Below, piece after piece: positions 1 through 15,309 of a DNA stretch of 64,000 nt. Location of the stretch: contig CM067349.1 in NCBI GenBank assembly GCA_034190875.2, forward strand, positions 29,244,306 to 29,308,305, in the 5' to 3' direction. The position numbers were made by a program, and so were the translations under genes. Origin of the DNA: Urechis unicinctus. Taxonomy: Eukaryota; Annelida; Polychaeta; Xenopneusta; Urechidae. How positions within the stretch are numbered: the first letter of the stretch is position 1; each line of letters begins with the position of its first letter. The notes beneath the pieces were generated by a model that was not told where the DNA came from, did not search any database, and was given only the letters and a program-made list of their open reading frames with translations.

Positions 1-2900
<2,900 letters not shown>

Positions 2901-3682
2901 ATCCCCACTTGAGGATAATCGATTAACCTTCTTGAAAGGAAATGGATTTTATGTATCCATCGTCTATCCTCATTTTGTGGTTTCATGTTCGTGCATATAA
3001 GTTCGATTTTGTTTGAGAAATTAAAATCATTGCGGGATTGAGAATACCCCTGTTCATATAAATCAAACCCAATTCAGTATTGTCTGCTTCGAAGAACCTA
3101 CGTCCTTTATTATTTAGTAACAAAGTGAACACATTCTTTTGCATGGTTCCTTATGCTAATACCGAATTATTTCACATCGGCAGCAATGACAATGCTTACT
3201 TGCAGCAGACGAGAAGTATATGGTCCGACGCAGGCAGTTGTCTAAATTTGAATTAGAGATGCTGCGTGCGGCGCTTGGAAGGGTAGCATCGGAACAGACG
3301 GCCAGTGGTATCGAGAATGTGCAAATATACGCCTTAGAAAAAGTATGAAAGTGGCTATCGCTGCGCAAGACACACGAGCTCGACCGAATCTACAATGTCA
3401 ATAATCCGAAGAGCCTCATTAGAGTAATGATAATACATCTCGGCCACCTGTCAGGCTCATTAGGTTAATTATCGTTTTGGTGTGGTAATGTGTCATTAAA
3501 TAATTGTGTTCTGTAATCATTTTAGGGCTAAAACAGACATTCATAAATAATGAGCCTTGTAGAATGATAGCTGCTCTGTATATTTGCTACCGCTCAGCTC
3601 ATCACTTCTTCAAAATATATGGATGACGCAATCCACCTAATTGAAACATTTGTCGTGGATCATTTATCTAAAATATGCGGCT
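2901..3682. other. Stretch without a recognised gene
   Basis: Ordinary AT-rich sequence. The 3156-3368 portion is somewhat richer in G and C, but its 70-codon minus-strand frame is not recognisable. Confidence 0.5.
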
Positions 3683-4382
3683 GCAGAGAAAACCTTAAAG
3701 CCCTATCTCTTTAACACCCTACAACCTTCATACCGTAAGGAACGCGCTACGCGTGCCCTCATTGGTCAACCAATTAAAAGCTTTAAGCCTCAACCGTAAC
3801 TACTCAGTTGCTGCCCGCCAACTTAGACAGTCCCGAGCAAGCCCTCAAACAAGCAGCATCTCCCGGTATCCTCTTCTACAAAAGTCTTCAGGCACACCTT
3901 TCGACGGTCATCAAAAGAACCTTAAACTGAATAGAGAGAAGTTTTTGTTTCGGCCCCTACACATAGCCATCAAGAGAATATAGCCACAACACATTCCACA
4001 CGCATAAAACGCAAATATATATATGTGTGTGCGTGCATGTGTGTTGGTGTATATATACCCGCTTTGATTGCACGGGGACATTCAGAGCACGCACTCTCGC
4101 TGAGACAAAAAGACAGTATATACACGGTCCGAGAAGAGCAGGTAACGCGCACTATTATAAGCTGCCGCTTAGATGTTTTGACATGACCCCTTTGCCAAGT
4201 CAATATTGAGCCGACGAAAGTGATAAATGTCGCTGGTCGATTACGTAAGGTTGAGCCTGTTTTGACATGACCCCCTACCCAAGTCAATGCAAACCCCGCC
4301 AAGGCCTCTGGTCGATTACGTAAGGTTTGGCCTACTTAAACAGCACCTGCTGTTAGCCTGCTCGCAGTAGAAAACCTTGAAA
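3683..4382. mobile_element. Possible short insertion flanked by near-identical direct repeats
   Basis: The segment is C-richer than its surroundings. It is bounded by two closely similar direct words: 3683-3700 reads GCAGAGAAAACCTTAAAG and 4364-4382 reads GCAGTAGAAAACCTTGAAA. That is what a lengthened, aged target-site duplication or a short terminal direct repeat would look like. Inside, 4176-4259 and 4260-4335 form a two-copy tandem repeat; both copies carry TTTTGACATGACCCC and GGTCGATTACGTAAGG. No protein domain is seen. Chance similarity of the flanks is not excluded, and the family is unknown. Confidence 0.3.
4176..4335. repeat. Two-copy diverged tandem repeat, unit about 75-84 bp
   Basis: TTTTGACATGACCCC occurs at 4176 and again at 4260. 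GGTCGATTACGTAAGG follows each copy. The two units differ by small indels, so the duplication is not very recent. Confidence 0.8.
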
Positions 4383-7300
4383 CTAATCGTCCTTTTTACT
4401 GTTTTTTGTTACTGTGAATGCTAAAAATACTGTTACAATCATTATCACGAGGCCAAGTTCTAAATAATGACAAAATTTCATGTGCGTAAATACAGCCGTT
4501 TCAGAGATATCAGCGAGGAGAGAACTCGTAGCAAAAATCGCGATAGCTACTCTAAAATACTTGTCATTATACAAAGTACAAAAGGTAAAAATAAGTATTG
4601 TTTTCGCCTACTCCATGCTACGATAATTGCTTGTTACAACCATATAATTCATATGTTCGTAACTGCAGTAGTTATGGAGGAGATAGTTGCAGCAAATGAG
4701 GGGGGGGGGAATCGACGAAAAATCGATCCCATAAGCCTCCAACACTGCGCATACGCGTCAAACTGAATCGGCAGTTGTGTCCAAATTTGATCTATCATTC
4801 CCCACAATTTCATGTCGATATGTTTAACCGCTCCGGAGAAAAGCCCGAAAAACCTTGACTGGAGAAGAAAAAAAACAAAAAAACGCACGTATTGTCATAA
4901 ATACGAAAGCAATGTCAGCAATGTTCATACCTGTCATGATCAATATATAACATAGAAAGCACTGATAAATCTGAAAGTAGATTCCTATGTTTTATCGTAG
5001 TATAGTTGAAACCGCACCATGCTTGGTCGGCTTAAACCACGTTTATCTGCTTCCACCAAATTGATATTATATGGGTGTTTTCTGCATGTTGTAAGTTTAA
5101 AATCATCATACATCATGTGCTTCCACTATCAGCAAATTATGTCATTAATGCATAGTAAAGAACCGACCGTTGCCTTATTGCTTCTCATAAAACGTTGCTT
5201 AGCAATTGCTCGCATAACTGTCAGGTCGCGTCCATAAATCACCCAACAAAGCGAAATATTCGATATGTGTTTCTTGTTAAAGCGAAGTGATAGAAAAAAA
5301 ACTGCGGCCTTAATACTAGTTGTTTGTCTGTTAAACTGTACAACTGGTAGTATTTTCAAAGGCGCATTATCAATGGTGAAAAAAATTCAACTATGAATAC
5401 TTGGATAAATTCAATGTTCAATGCACTTGATCAACAAAGTAGTACTGTTTCATTTCCACCCAGAAATGTTGGGCAGCTGCACAGCGAAGCTAACACAGAT
5501 TCTATTTGCTCAGATCTATAATTATATGGGAAAGATGTGTCCGAGTCGCGAAATGCATGACCGAACAATAATGAGTGGGTCCGGGTGGTCATGCCTCATT
5601 AACATGGTCTTCCGAGAGCTTCAAATATTTATGTTGTAGCTTAATGTATGAAAGCACGCGCTTGGATGAACGAGTGTGAAAGCACTAAAACCATAATAGC
5701 AGCCAGCTGCCTAACTATATGATCAATTATTCTGTGGCAATAAATATTCACACACATAAACATGCGGCGCATGTGATGCTTTGTTCATATTTTGTATTGT
5801 TAATAGGTAATATGTATGTTCATGTAGACACATATTATTCATGCATGCATAAGCTGCAGAAGTATTCAAATTCATCCTTGTCATAAAGCAAGTTAACATA
5901 AACCTCGTGAGCTTCATGCTTCCCGATTAAGCAGCACCCGATCCAATGAGCGGTTTCCTGGTGTATTGCTGGTTGAAATACGCAGGTTTTGAAACCCACG
6001 TGAGGGAAGGCGGTAGTATCGTATGCAAGCAAATTTGCGCGGCGTTTTGCGACAGCATCCGGCATAAGACTTATGTGAATGCCAGAGAACAACATTTTCT
6101 CTCACAATGGCATTTTCGGTGTAGCGTTAAGCTCACGTTGATTAAATGGTCTGAAGCTATGCCACCTACTGTATATTTCTTTTTTAATAGACACGCATAA
6201 CAAATGCAATACATGCATTTATCAACTCTGATCGTCCAAAAGCTTTCTGGGTATAAAGACATTTCCACATCCAATATGCAGGACTAGGGAGCATGTGAAT
6301 CATCCCATCTACAAGAATATACATGAAACATCCAAGTACTATGACATCATTACAATATGCCACAACATAACCTTCCAAACTTATCCAAAAATGGAGGGCA
6401 TGTCGATCTTATCTATTCGCGGTCATTCACGTTTCATTGCCTGTACCATTCTTATCACTTTCCATCACTAGCTGTTCAGTGAGTTCCTTGAAAATGTACT
6501 TGAATACACTTCAAAACATACAATGGCCCGATATAAGCCTGGCTGCACTTTAGCCGCTATCTCCAATGAATTTCATCCTGTTAAATGTTCATACTGCGGT
6601 CAACTAAGAGAGCTTGATGATTTCGATTTGACAAAGCCTATTTGTATTTCTATTGGCAAGCCAAAGATGTTGAACTGGAGCCATTTTGCAATTTCCTTCT
6701 ACGTTGTTTCAATGTCACACCTTATAAGTCTCCCAATTCTAAGAAACAGATTTATGCAAGTTACAGCTGACAATAAACTAGCCGATGAATTATTAACTTT
6801 CAAGGCACTAAGCTCCCGAACTCACTATCCTACAATCTGTATCATATAACCATTGCTATTATTTTGACCGAATGCTAGGGACATTAATCGATGCTGGAAG
6901 TTACTGGAAATGCTGATGATTTTGTCTTCTATATTGTAGGCCTGATCATCATTAGGCCATATTCTGACTAAGAAATCAAGTCATCGTTACACACCAATAC
7001 CCCCGTAGATAGATACAAGGTCGACAGTGCTAGCAATGTGTTGCCACCATGGTTAACATCACATCGTGCAAAAACATTGATTGAGATTTATTGTAACAAA
7101 CATTTCCTGGTAACTGTAGTAGTTTAGGGTCACATTAAAGTAAGTTATAAAGTGTGCTACTTATGGAATTCCTTGCAGTAACCTTTGTATTACTGTACTA
7201 GTGCTTGGTGCAGGTTGGCATTCTGGGTAAAATGCTTCAAATCCTAGGAATATTGAAGGCACCCGCCGTCATACCTTTCTAAAAATTACTTCATCATAAG

Positions 7301-7576
7301 TCAGTTCTTGTCGCTTCACAATGCAGAATGCTGAAAAAGCACAAGCCTGAATCGTCTTAACGCTACTCGCACACGCAATGGGTGCATAAGCAGCCGATGC
7401 TGAATGGCTATTGAACTTTGTCGATAGTAAACAGAAATATACACGTCAGTGGTATGTGCATCTATTTTCTCGTCTAAAATATGCCCATCGAGAACCGCGC
7501 GTGGGGCGTTTCTTGATAGTTAAACGACCCCTTTCCGTATATCACGGTTTCAAAGCTAGTAATTAATCAGTTGGTT
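4383..7576. other. Stretch without a recognised gene
   Basis: Many short frames on both strands, the longest 108 codons at 6523-6849. That frame has one CxxC pair but no further zinc-finger spacing and no neighbour that would support it. A nine-base G run lies near 4701. Nothing else stands out. Confidence 0.5.
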
Positions 7577-7972
7577 GAGGCATCAGACGATGTTCAAAGG
7601 CCTAATGTATAACTAATTTGCTACACACGTTATCCTGATGCAATCGTAATCCATCTGTCTGACGTCTGTTGGGCGTTGCCTTTTCTTATATAACTGTTGG
7701 CTTCGCTGTAACAAAATGCGTTATATGCTGACTCACTTTTCGCATCAAAGGCCTCGAGAGAGAGACTTCTCTATAGAACCTCCCACAGTTACAACACGAA
7801 TAATCACAGACGGGTTTTAACAATTTTTTTCTAGAAAGGAGATTATTTTGATTTTGAGGCCTCAGACGATGGTTAGAGGTTTGATGTAATCCGATTTCAG
7901 CTGCATGTTAGTCTTCTTTATTATCCATCTACTTGGCATCTATGGGGCGTTGTCTTTTCATACTACTGTGGG
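7577..7972. repeat. Diverged two-copy tandem duplication, period 279 bp
   Basis: Bases from 7577 (GAGGCATCAGACGATG, then ATCCATCTGTCTG, GGGCGTTGCCTTTTC) recur from 7856 (GAGGCCTCAGACGATG, ATCCATCTACTTG, GGGCGTTGTCTTTTC) in the same order. Several substitutions and indels separate the copies. The 75-codon frame at 7905-8132 lies partly in the second copy and is not preserved in the first, so it is unlikely to be coding. Confidence 0.8.
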
Positions 7973-9014
7973 ATTGAATACAACAGTATCTGCTTTCTTC
8001 ACTAGCAGGTTTTTCACTTTGTCTCTAGAAAACAAATTTTGCATCTGTGCTAACACCACGACTTCATTCTATATGTCGTTTTCCTTGTTATCAGTTCGAC
8101 CAAGAGTATCAATATTTCACAAATATTGTTAATGAGAAATCGCGATTCCACAAATACTTTCTTAATCAAATGGCCGGTGATAAATCGGTTAATTTGACAA
8201 AATGTTAAAACTATATTACAAACGTCGCTTTTGTCCAACAGCCAGACGCAAAATGATACATTGTAAGCGATCAAATAGTTCAAGATTTGTGAACGGTCAA
8301 ATTTAGCCTTAATACAAAGGACAAAAAAGGCATTCAGTACAATATATTACAATCGAAGTAGCAATAGAAGTAATTTTTGAAAGTTGGGGATGAATACGTT
8401 TCCTCTCTCATCAATGGATAAATAAGTTCATTTGCACACTTCTGCTGGTTTGTTGCAAAGAACCAAATAGACTAACACCCAAATGCGTCATATGCGAAAA
8501 CGATATCTATCCATGTTATGTTGGAGCAATACACTAGACGCAGTGAAAGTTTCGGTCTGGATGGGTGATTTGTATTAATATATGTTTGAAGGTACGCAGT
8601 TGAACATAAATAGCTAACATCAAAATGAGCATGCGACTAAATGTATATTCATGAGACTTACCGTACTCTACATGAATTAGCAAAGCTACCTATATCACTT
8701 CGTCCATTCGATACACGTGTGGTTGCTCATATCACAACTGACATCAGAAACTGTTCATAACACAGTTAAGCACGTCCCATGCGTATATTTCTGCTGCAGA
8801 ATACCAATATCCGCCACTAAATACCTATAGCCTAAATACATGTGCATAATGGATAATCATGTTGTTCGCGCATGATTATGTGTGTCGGATCGTGATAAAT
8901 AAACCTCAGAAAACACATTGGTGACGCTTTAAGACATACCAAGCTTTACAATGGCAGGCGTTAACGCAATATTACTTTTAAGTTACTCATGCATAATTGT
9001 CAAAACCCATCAGC
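7973..9014. other. Stretch without a recognised gene
   Basis: AT-rich, with no recognisable reading frame, RNA or repeat partner found by eye. Confidence 0.5.
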
Positions 9015-9395
9015 TTCATGTTTGAATAGGTCCGGTAACATGTCATAAGGCTGTCTTCAAATCGCACATATAAATCCGTCAACGACGATATTATGTTAGC
9101 AATACTAACAAGGATCCACAACCCAGTAATTGACAAACGAAGGCAATCGAACTCCCGCACGCTAATGTGCCTTGATACTTATGCGAAGGCATAATTCGTG
9201 CCCAAATTTAAACAGCGGATTTTTGTAGATCCGGGTGGCATGGTCCGTATCTAGACATACCACACAGTCATTAGGCGGGTCATTTCCAGTGATCGAATTA
9301 AAACCATTGAGACAAGCAGCACTATTAACGCAAACCAAATGACACAAAAGCAGTCGAACGTTAAACTTCGATGTTCATTCCTTTTGGAATGACAG
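9015..9395 (+). repeat. Diverged repeat, partner at 13590-14045
   Basis: The block shares ordered anchors with 13590-14045. These are GGCTGTCTTCAA (9050 / 13630), AATCCGTCAA, GTGCCTTGA with the following TTATG (9168 / 13769), and a final GTCGAACGTT / GTCCAACGTT. The intervals differ by indels, so this is an old pair. No coding potential is shared, and the function is unknown. Confidence 0.75.
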
Positions 9396-11874
9396 AAATG
9401 TGCGCAGCTTCTTTCGTTGGACAGATTAGCCTCCCATACTTGCAATTAGTTTATAAGCTTGGAAAAAAAGCTATCGACCGCATCTGCCACACGATTTGTA
9501 GTAGACAATGGGTGACTGTAGTACAGCGCTTGTGCTTGCTTAAGGCGGTTGTATGTTTATAGATGGGTGATTTCGGGCCAATTAATGTGAAGCGAGAGGT
9601 TTGACGGTGAAGGAAGCAATAGAGATTTGGCACGATGGTGAACAACTACTCAACCTATTAGGCGATCAAAGATGTTAGCTTGGCTCTGTAACAAATACAT
9701 GCCATCAAAGTCAGGTATCTTCTGGGTGCTGATACTTCCAGCACCAACAAACGATATGATTACAATTGAAGCAGAGGAATAATGAGCAACTGATAATTGA
9801 TCTAATGGACGACTTCCAGTCATATTTGACAATAATTCATTTCTATTATTGCATTCGTCCTATTTCTTCCACCCGTTTCAATGCTACGTCCCTCGTATGA
9901 CTTATACAATTGAATACATGGAATTCGCTGGACATCAAAAGAAGTAACTGTCTATATAGTGTACGGCACCCTCATTTTCCGACAGCATAATCCGCGTAGA
10001 AACTGGTCTTAAAATAAACGTATGATTTACGTCACAATTGTTATCGTTCATACAATGTTGTGCGCGGACGCCTATGCGTAGAGCAAGCTATATGAGATAA
10101 GCGGCCCTTGACACGGCTAACATTGCTGTATAGCAATATTGTACACAGATTGATGTGTCATGGCTGATGGAGCACTGCATCTTTTCCTCTTAATGTGATA
10201 TTGGACAAACAGTTGTGTTCCAAGTTCCATGTGAAAGAAGTGTTATCGTCAAATCTGCGTTTAGCCATGCCACCCGATGTGACTTAATACCGTCTGCTAA
10301 CAAACATCGGCTTACTCCATTTGTTAGCACTCTGTATTTGGATAGCATTAAACACCAGAACGTATATAATTTTGTGGGTGCCTATATGGCGGTAGATCTT
10401 CGGCATTTATATACAATCATGTTCGGGATGATGTGAGTCGACCACGTCTCTTTTCTTGCTGGAGAACAAGGATATGATGTGTGATACACGGATTAATTGG
10501 CAGTAAACAAACTGATCAAAAACCACTAAATTTCTAGTTTGAAGATGCTCACCAGATATACTTTATCACATGGTGTTGTAAAAAAAGTACTCATTACACA
10601 GTAATTTGTAATTGGTAATATCCGCTAGAGATCTAGCTAGTACTCACAACAGAGCCAACACATCTGTGCGAACAGGTGTATTTGAACTCATCAATAATTG
10701 TATCAACTTCCGGCCAGGTGCAGTAATTACAGGCAAATAGAGGTAAGCAGATGCCCCTAATGTATGCGATGGCAACATAACCACACGTGTACTTTTGTGA
10801 GCTACAATCAACTAACATTTTTTATCACATTTTATAATAATGCGGTTATGCCTCAATGTGCAAACTGCACACACATTCTTCAGTAAAGGTAAAGCAATCG
10901 CATAGTCTAACAATTGTTTAAATGTAAGTGTTAGAGACAACCTACTTAAAGATGTTATATACTCATTAGGAGATGCTATTTTGTAAACGTCATGTGCAAT
11001 GCCATGAGTTTGACGAGTCATGTGATTATAAATTCAAAGTCTATATTAATGTTCACAGAGCCAATGGCTAGTTCAGTTAGACATGCCGGAGGGTGAATAG
11101 CCGGAAACGAGAGCTGGTGCAAATATTGAAGTAGTGTTTTATGTCCCGCTACAGCACATATATCTAGCTTTTCCCACATATTTGCACAGCTCTCAGTTCT
11201 TCAGTTTGGGTGGCTATATTTGGATGGTACAGTTTCAGACTCTGTTCTGCAATTTTTGACTCCTTGACTTATTCTGAAGCAGATGAATGCCAAACATATT
11301 GGTGAGATCCCCTTGTTTTAGTCAGCTGTAAAATTGATTTAAACAAATGTTCATCAATCTGCGAATGTTATCCGTAAAATGTGCGCGAGTGACCCATTAG
11401 CAATTTCAGTATATAACCTCCTCAATGAATATCAAGCTGTGGCGAATATATTGTTTACGATATTGATTGCATCATACAAATACAACGCTCAAGTGAGTAT
11501 CGAGTTTTAAATCGCCAAACATATAACCGTTTATGTTAGCGAAGTTAAAAACCAGGAATTAGTTTGATGTACGTACCTGTGGTCAAGTGATTAGATTGCT
11601 TGTTATATGTATGTAGAAAGTATTCGATAACGTTCTATATATGTAGTCACATGAATTGATTGCCGGTATAACATGTTGATGTCACGACTTTTAGTGAAGA
11701 AGGTACCAATTTTGAAAGGATATGAAGCCGGTATTTTGTTTACATTGGATATTCGCAGCCAAATTGTCATGGTTTTCATATTGACTGAATCTGGTCGTTT
11801 ATGACGATGGTAAATCAACGGCTGTATGGTAATGTGTGTAACAATTCAAGCAATTGACCGGGATCATTATTTAT
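9396..11874. other. Stretch without a recognised gene
   Basis: Short frames only, up to about 73 codons. No domains, RNA genes or clear repeat partner were found by eye. Confidence 0.5.
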
Positions 11875-12965
11875 TGCATCTGACTGTCCATGGTAACACA
11901 AACTGCTTGATTAGTAATGTCATGCAGTTTCCCTTGACAATATAAAGGCAACAACATGCCAATATTCATTGAGATACACGTGGATTCATATACGTTGTAC
12001 GTAAGCGTTATATCCGTCTGCTTTCCTATAGAAGTACAATTACATGAGGAGCCATTGTGACTAACTGCTGTTGCTCAAAATAAGCCAGAAAAATATGTAT
12101 CTATGGAAAGCGTACGACTCGGTATCAATCAAAGTCCCTACTCTGTCTCAGCTGTGCATATCACGTAATCAATTATGCTTTTCGAATCACGTTGTATGTA
12201 TCACGACTCCCTGTTTTACAATGATATACAATTTCCTGGCGCGTGGGAGACTTAAGACGAGCCGAGCTATAACGCAATAACACGAAATCGTGATTAAATT
12301 AGGCATGCATAATCATAAAACCCTCTCGTGACATGTTTTAAAAATGCTTCTAAGCAAATCAAAAAGCTGTTTTTTAATGTCCTATGCCGATACGGCGCTA
12401 GCAATGCCATAATAGAACCGCAACGAGGAGCTTAAGTAGACCGAATGAACATAATACAATATAATAATTAAAATATATCACTGGTGAACAATGGTGAAGA
12501 CAGTCTAGCAAACTTCATGCTGCCAAAGCAGCCGAAGGTTGTTAGCCGGACCAATTACATGATCTTTTGGAAGGTTGATGGATGCGGTCGTGTTAAAATT
12601 ACGTCAGCCGACGCTTACTAAGCTTGCCATTTATATAATCGTGGTCTCTTTTTTGGGTTTCAGTGCTCAGATGATGAAGATATGGTATATATCTGTAAAT
12701 ATTTAAATAGTGAGTTTACCTCCATCAGGCAATATGTAATATGGCACGGAATATTTAACATGATGATTGAGGTGTGGTTAATTATGTGATGCAATTAAGA
12801 TGGACCTAGATGGTGACAATCGTGCGTTCATAACAGGCAAACTCAATTATATATTCTGTAAAAACAAAATGGTGACGTAAGGTCAAATGACAACCACGAA
12901 TAACTAAAACGTGAATGGCATAAAAGATCACAATAGAATTCTCCACTATGATATTGTCTCGGATA
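11875..12965 (+). repeat. Region A block 1, paralogue of 28098-29615
   Basis: Long colinear match to 28098-29615 on the same strand. The start TGCATCTGACTGTCCATGG matches TGCATCTGACAGTGCATGG. In the middle, CTCAGCTGTGCATATCAC matches GTCACAGATGTGCATATCAC. Near the end, GTGACAATCGTG (12812 / 29095) and GGCATAAAAGAT (12917 / 29566) are shared. The partner is longer because it carries an extra segment of about 300 bp. Differences include many indels and are spread evenly, so I read this as non-coding or long-dead sequence. Confidence 0.85.
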
Positions 12966-13589
12966 AAAATAAATGTGTATCGTTATCATATTAATTTTAT
13001 TTGTTGTATTAATTTTATCGGGTCTTGCTGGTGATAATGTTTTGAAAAATATTCTAACTTGTACCTCTTGATTGCATTAATGGCTTCCTGTGAAATAAAT
13101 AAATAAATAAATCAGTGATAGTCTCTTAAGGTTTCGTACGTCAATTATATAACGCCCCCTTTAAAAGTTTTGTTAGTCAGCAACTTTTTCGCTATATATT
13201 GACGTGACATTTACAGAACCAAATCAGGCATCTTTACGATCTTTTGTATCGATTATGCCTATACTAGGCAGTGGTTCTCTGGATTCGACGGCTCGCTTTA
13301 TGAATTTGAGATGTTGTGCTCTCGTTAGTGGAAAGTTTTACGATGCGCCACCACTAGTATGATATATGATGTCTACAGAGTTTGGGGAAGATGAGAATAT
13401 TTAAATGTAGCATTCGTCGGATTCCATCAGTAATGCAATTTCGGGTCAGCATTCACCAACAATGTGAGACGGTACAGGCTTTCGGCCTTTAACGGATAGA
13501 TAAACAGAGTTTATTTACATCATTGTTCTCTCTTCTGGATTCAATTAAATTTACTGTCAGGATATGTGCTTTACAAACTGATCACTTCA
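12966..13589. other. Stretch with a short (AAAT)n run, no gene seen
   Basis: A five-unit (AAAT)n run lies at about 13092-13112. Otherwise it is AT-rich sequence without a recognised feature. Confidence 0.55.
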
Positions 13590-14045
13590 TTAATTTGCAT
13601 GAAGGTTGAATTTTTCGATAACTAGCCAAGGGCTGTCTTCAAGATGCTTCTAATAATCCGTCAATAATGACGTGGTGATCGCATCACTATCAGAGATACC
13701 CGATAAAGTAAAAGCCTAATGATAGAAGACTACGCCCTCGCCAGACAAAAAAGCATCCTCACGATAACGTGCCTTGAGATTTATGTTGAAATACATACTC
13801 GCACGAATTGGGAGACAACGTGGGAGACAGCGTAATTCATTCTCTAAATAAAGCAAATGGGTTGTTTTGTGGATTAGGGCGGCAGATTCATTTCAGTGTC
13901 CCGACATAACAAACAGTCGTAAGAAATTTCCTGTGATCGCGCTTTTAGCTTCCAGTCAACCGCTACTATTTATTCAAGTCATGTGATACAATCACAGTCC
14001 AACGTTTTATTGTGATGTGGATTCTAATTAGAAAACCCGAATCGT
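13590..14045 (+). repeat. Diverged repeat, partner at 9015-9395
   Basis: Same anchor words and order as the partner, with about 75 bp more length from indels. It lies inside the span of region A, about 600 bp after block 1. Confidence 0.75.
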
Positions 14046-14565
14046 GCGGTGTTCTTTAACAATGAAGACAAGACAGAAGTCACACTAAGTTCAAATAAAA
14101 AAGGTGCTGAGTGGTTGGGTATTTGTTACTATTTTACTTTGTGGGGTATAGTGATAATGCATGCAGTTCTGGTCATACAGTCAACGTATGTCTGTCATTT
14201 GTAATCAAATTCTTAGGTCAACAAAATCTGGATTAACCTGCAAACTAACAATAAACACTTGTTACTCTGAATGAAAGTATGCAGCATGAAACAGTATTTA
14301 ATGGGGTAGCATAAGTCTCGAATAAACTATTCAAGAACTGTTTTTATAAACAGTACGCATATACTGAAACTATAGCAATTACAGTTATAACTATCTATCT
14401 ATAACAAACCTTTTGCTGTATACCTAATTTCAGCAAGATATTCAGCACAAGTCCCTCAAAATTTCTACGATTGTGGTCGTCTTCAATCATAACTAGTAGT
14501 CCCTTGTTGCTCCGATAGGGGAAACATGCCACATGGAAAGAATACCACATATGCATGGTAGAGAG
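14046..14565. other. Stretch without a recognised gene
   Basis: No reading frame of note, no RNA, and no repeat partner found by eye. Confidence 0.5.
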
Positions 14566-15089
14566 ACATACAGATAGATATAGATAGAGAGAGAGATAGA
14601 GATATATAGATATAGAGAGAGAGATATATATAGAGAGAGAGAGAGAGAGATATATAGAGAGAGAGAGAGAGATATATAGAGAGATAGAGAGAGAGATAGA
14701 GAGAGGGAGGATCTATATAGAGATGAGATATAGAGAGATATATACGTCTCTACCCTTTCTAGAGACTATAGAGAGAATCTCAGAGAAGAGAGAGATCTCT
14801 ATACCTCTCTCCCTCTAGATCTCTCTATCCCTCTCTCTCTCTCTGTCTGATAGAGAGAGATAGAGATATAGAGATATCTATCTAAAGAGAAATATAAGAG
14901 ATCTATATTTCTGATAGATCCATCTCTCTATCTACCTCTCTCTCTCTCTATATATAACTCTCTCCCTGTATATCCTCTCTCTCTCTATCTCTCTCCCTGT
15001 CTCTCCTCTCTCTATCCCTCTATATCATATATATACAAATAATATATATCTCCGTCTATATCCCTCTCTATATATATATATATATAAAT

Positions 15090-15167
<78 letters not shown>

Positions 15168-15219
15168 ATATCGCCAGTCGCCATATATATATATATATAA
15201 TGTATGTATATCGCCAGTC
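14566..15219. repeat. Compound (GA)n / (TC)n / (TA)n microsatellite array
   Basis: Purine-rich GA/GATA repeats run to about 14740. A pyrimidine-rich TC/CTAT zone follows to about 15060, then nearly pure TA from about 15091 to 15160. The word GTATATCGCCAGTC occurs twice, at 15166-15179 and 15206-15219, with a short TA run between, forming a 40-bp tandem duplication. Adjacent GA and TC halves are roughly complementary and could fold back. Frames here are artefacts. Confidence 0.95.
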
Positions 15220-15309
15220 TTTGAGGCTATCATGCACCCTACATTACGGAGATAAAACATAACTATATGATGGAGTGTTCACTTAAGACTCTCGAGGTTT
15301 GGATTTCCG

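Noticed and set aside
6523-6849. 108-codon frame with a CxxC pair
   Set aside because: A single CxxC without a second metal-binding pair is not a zinc finger; no other support.
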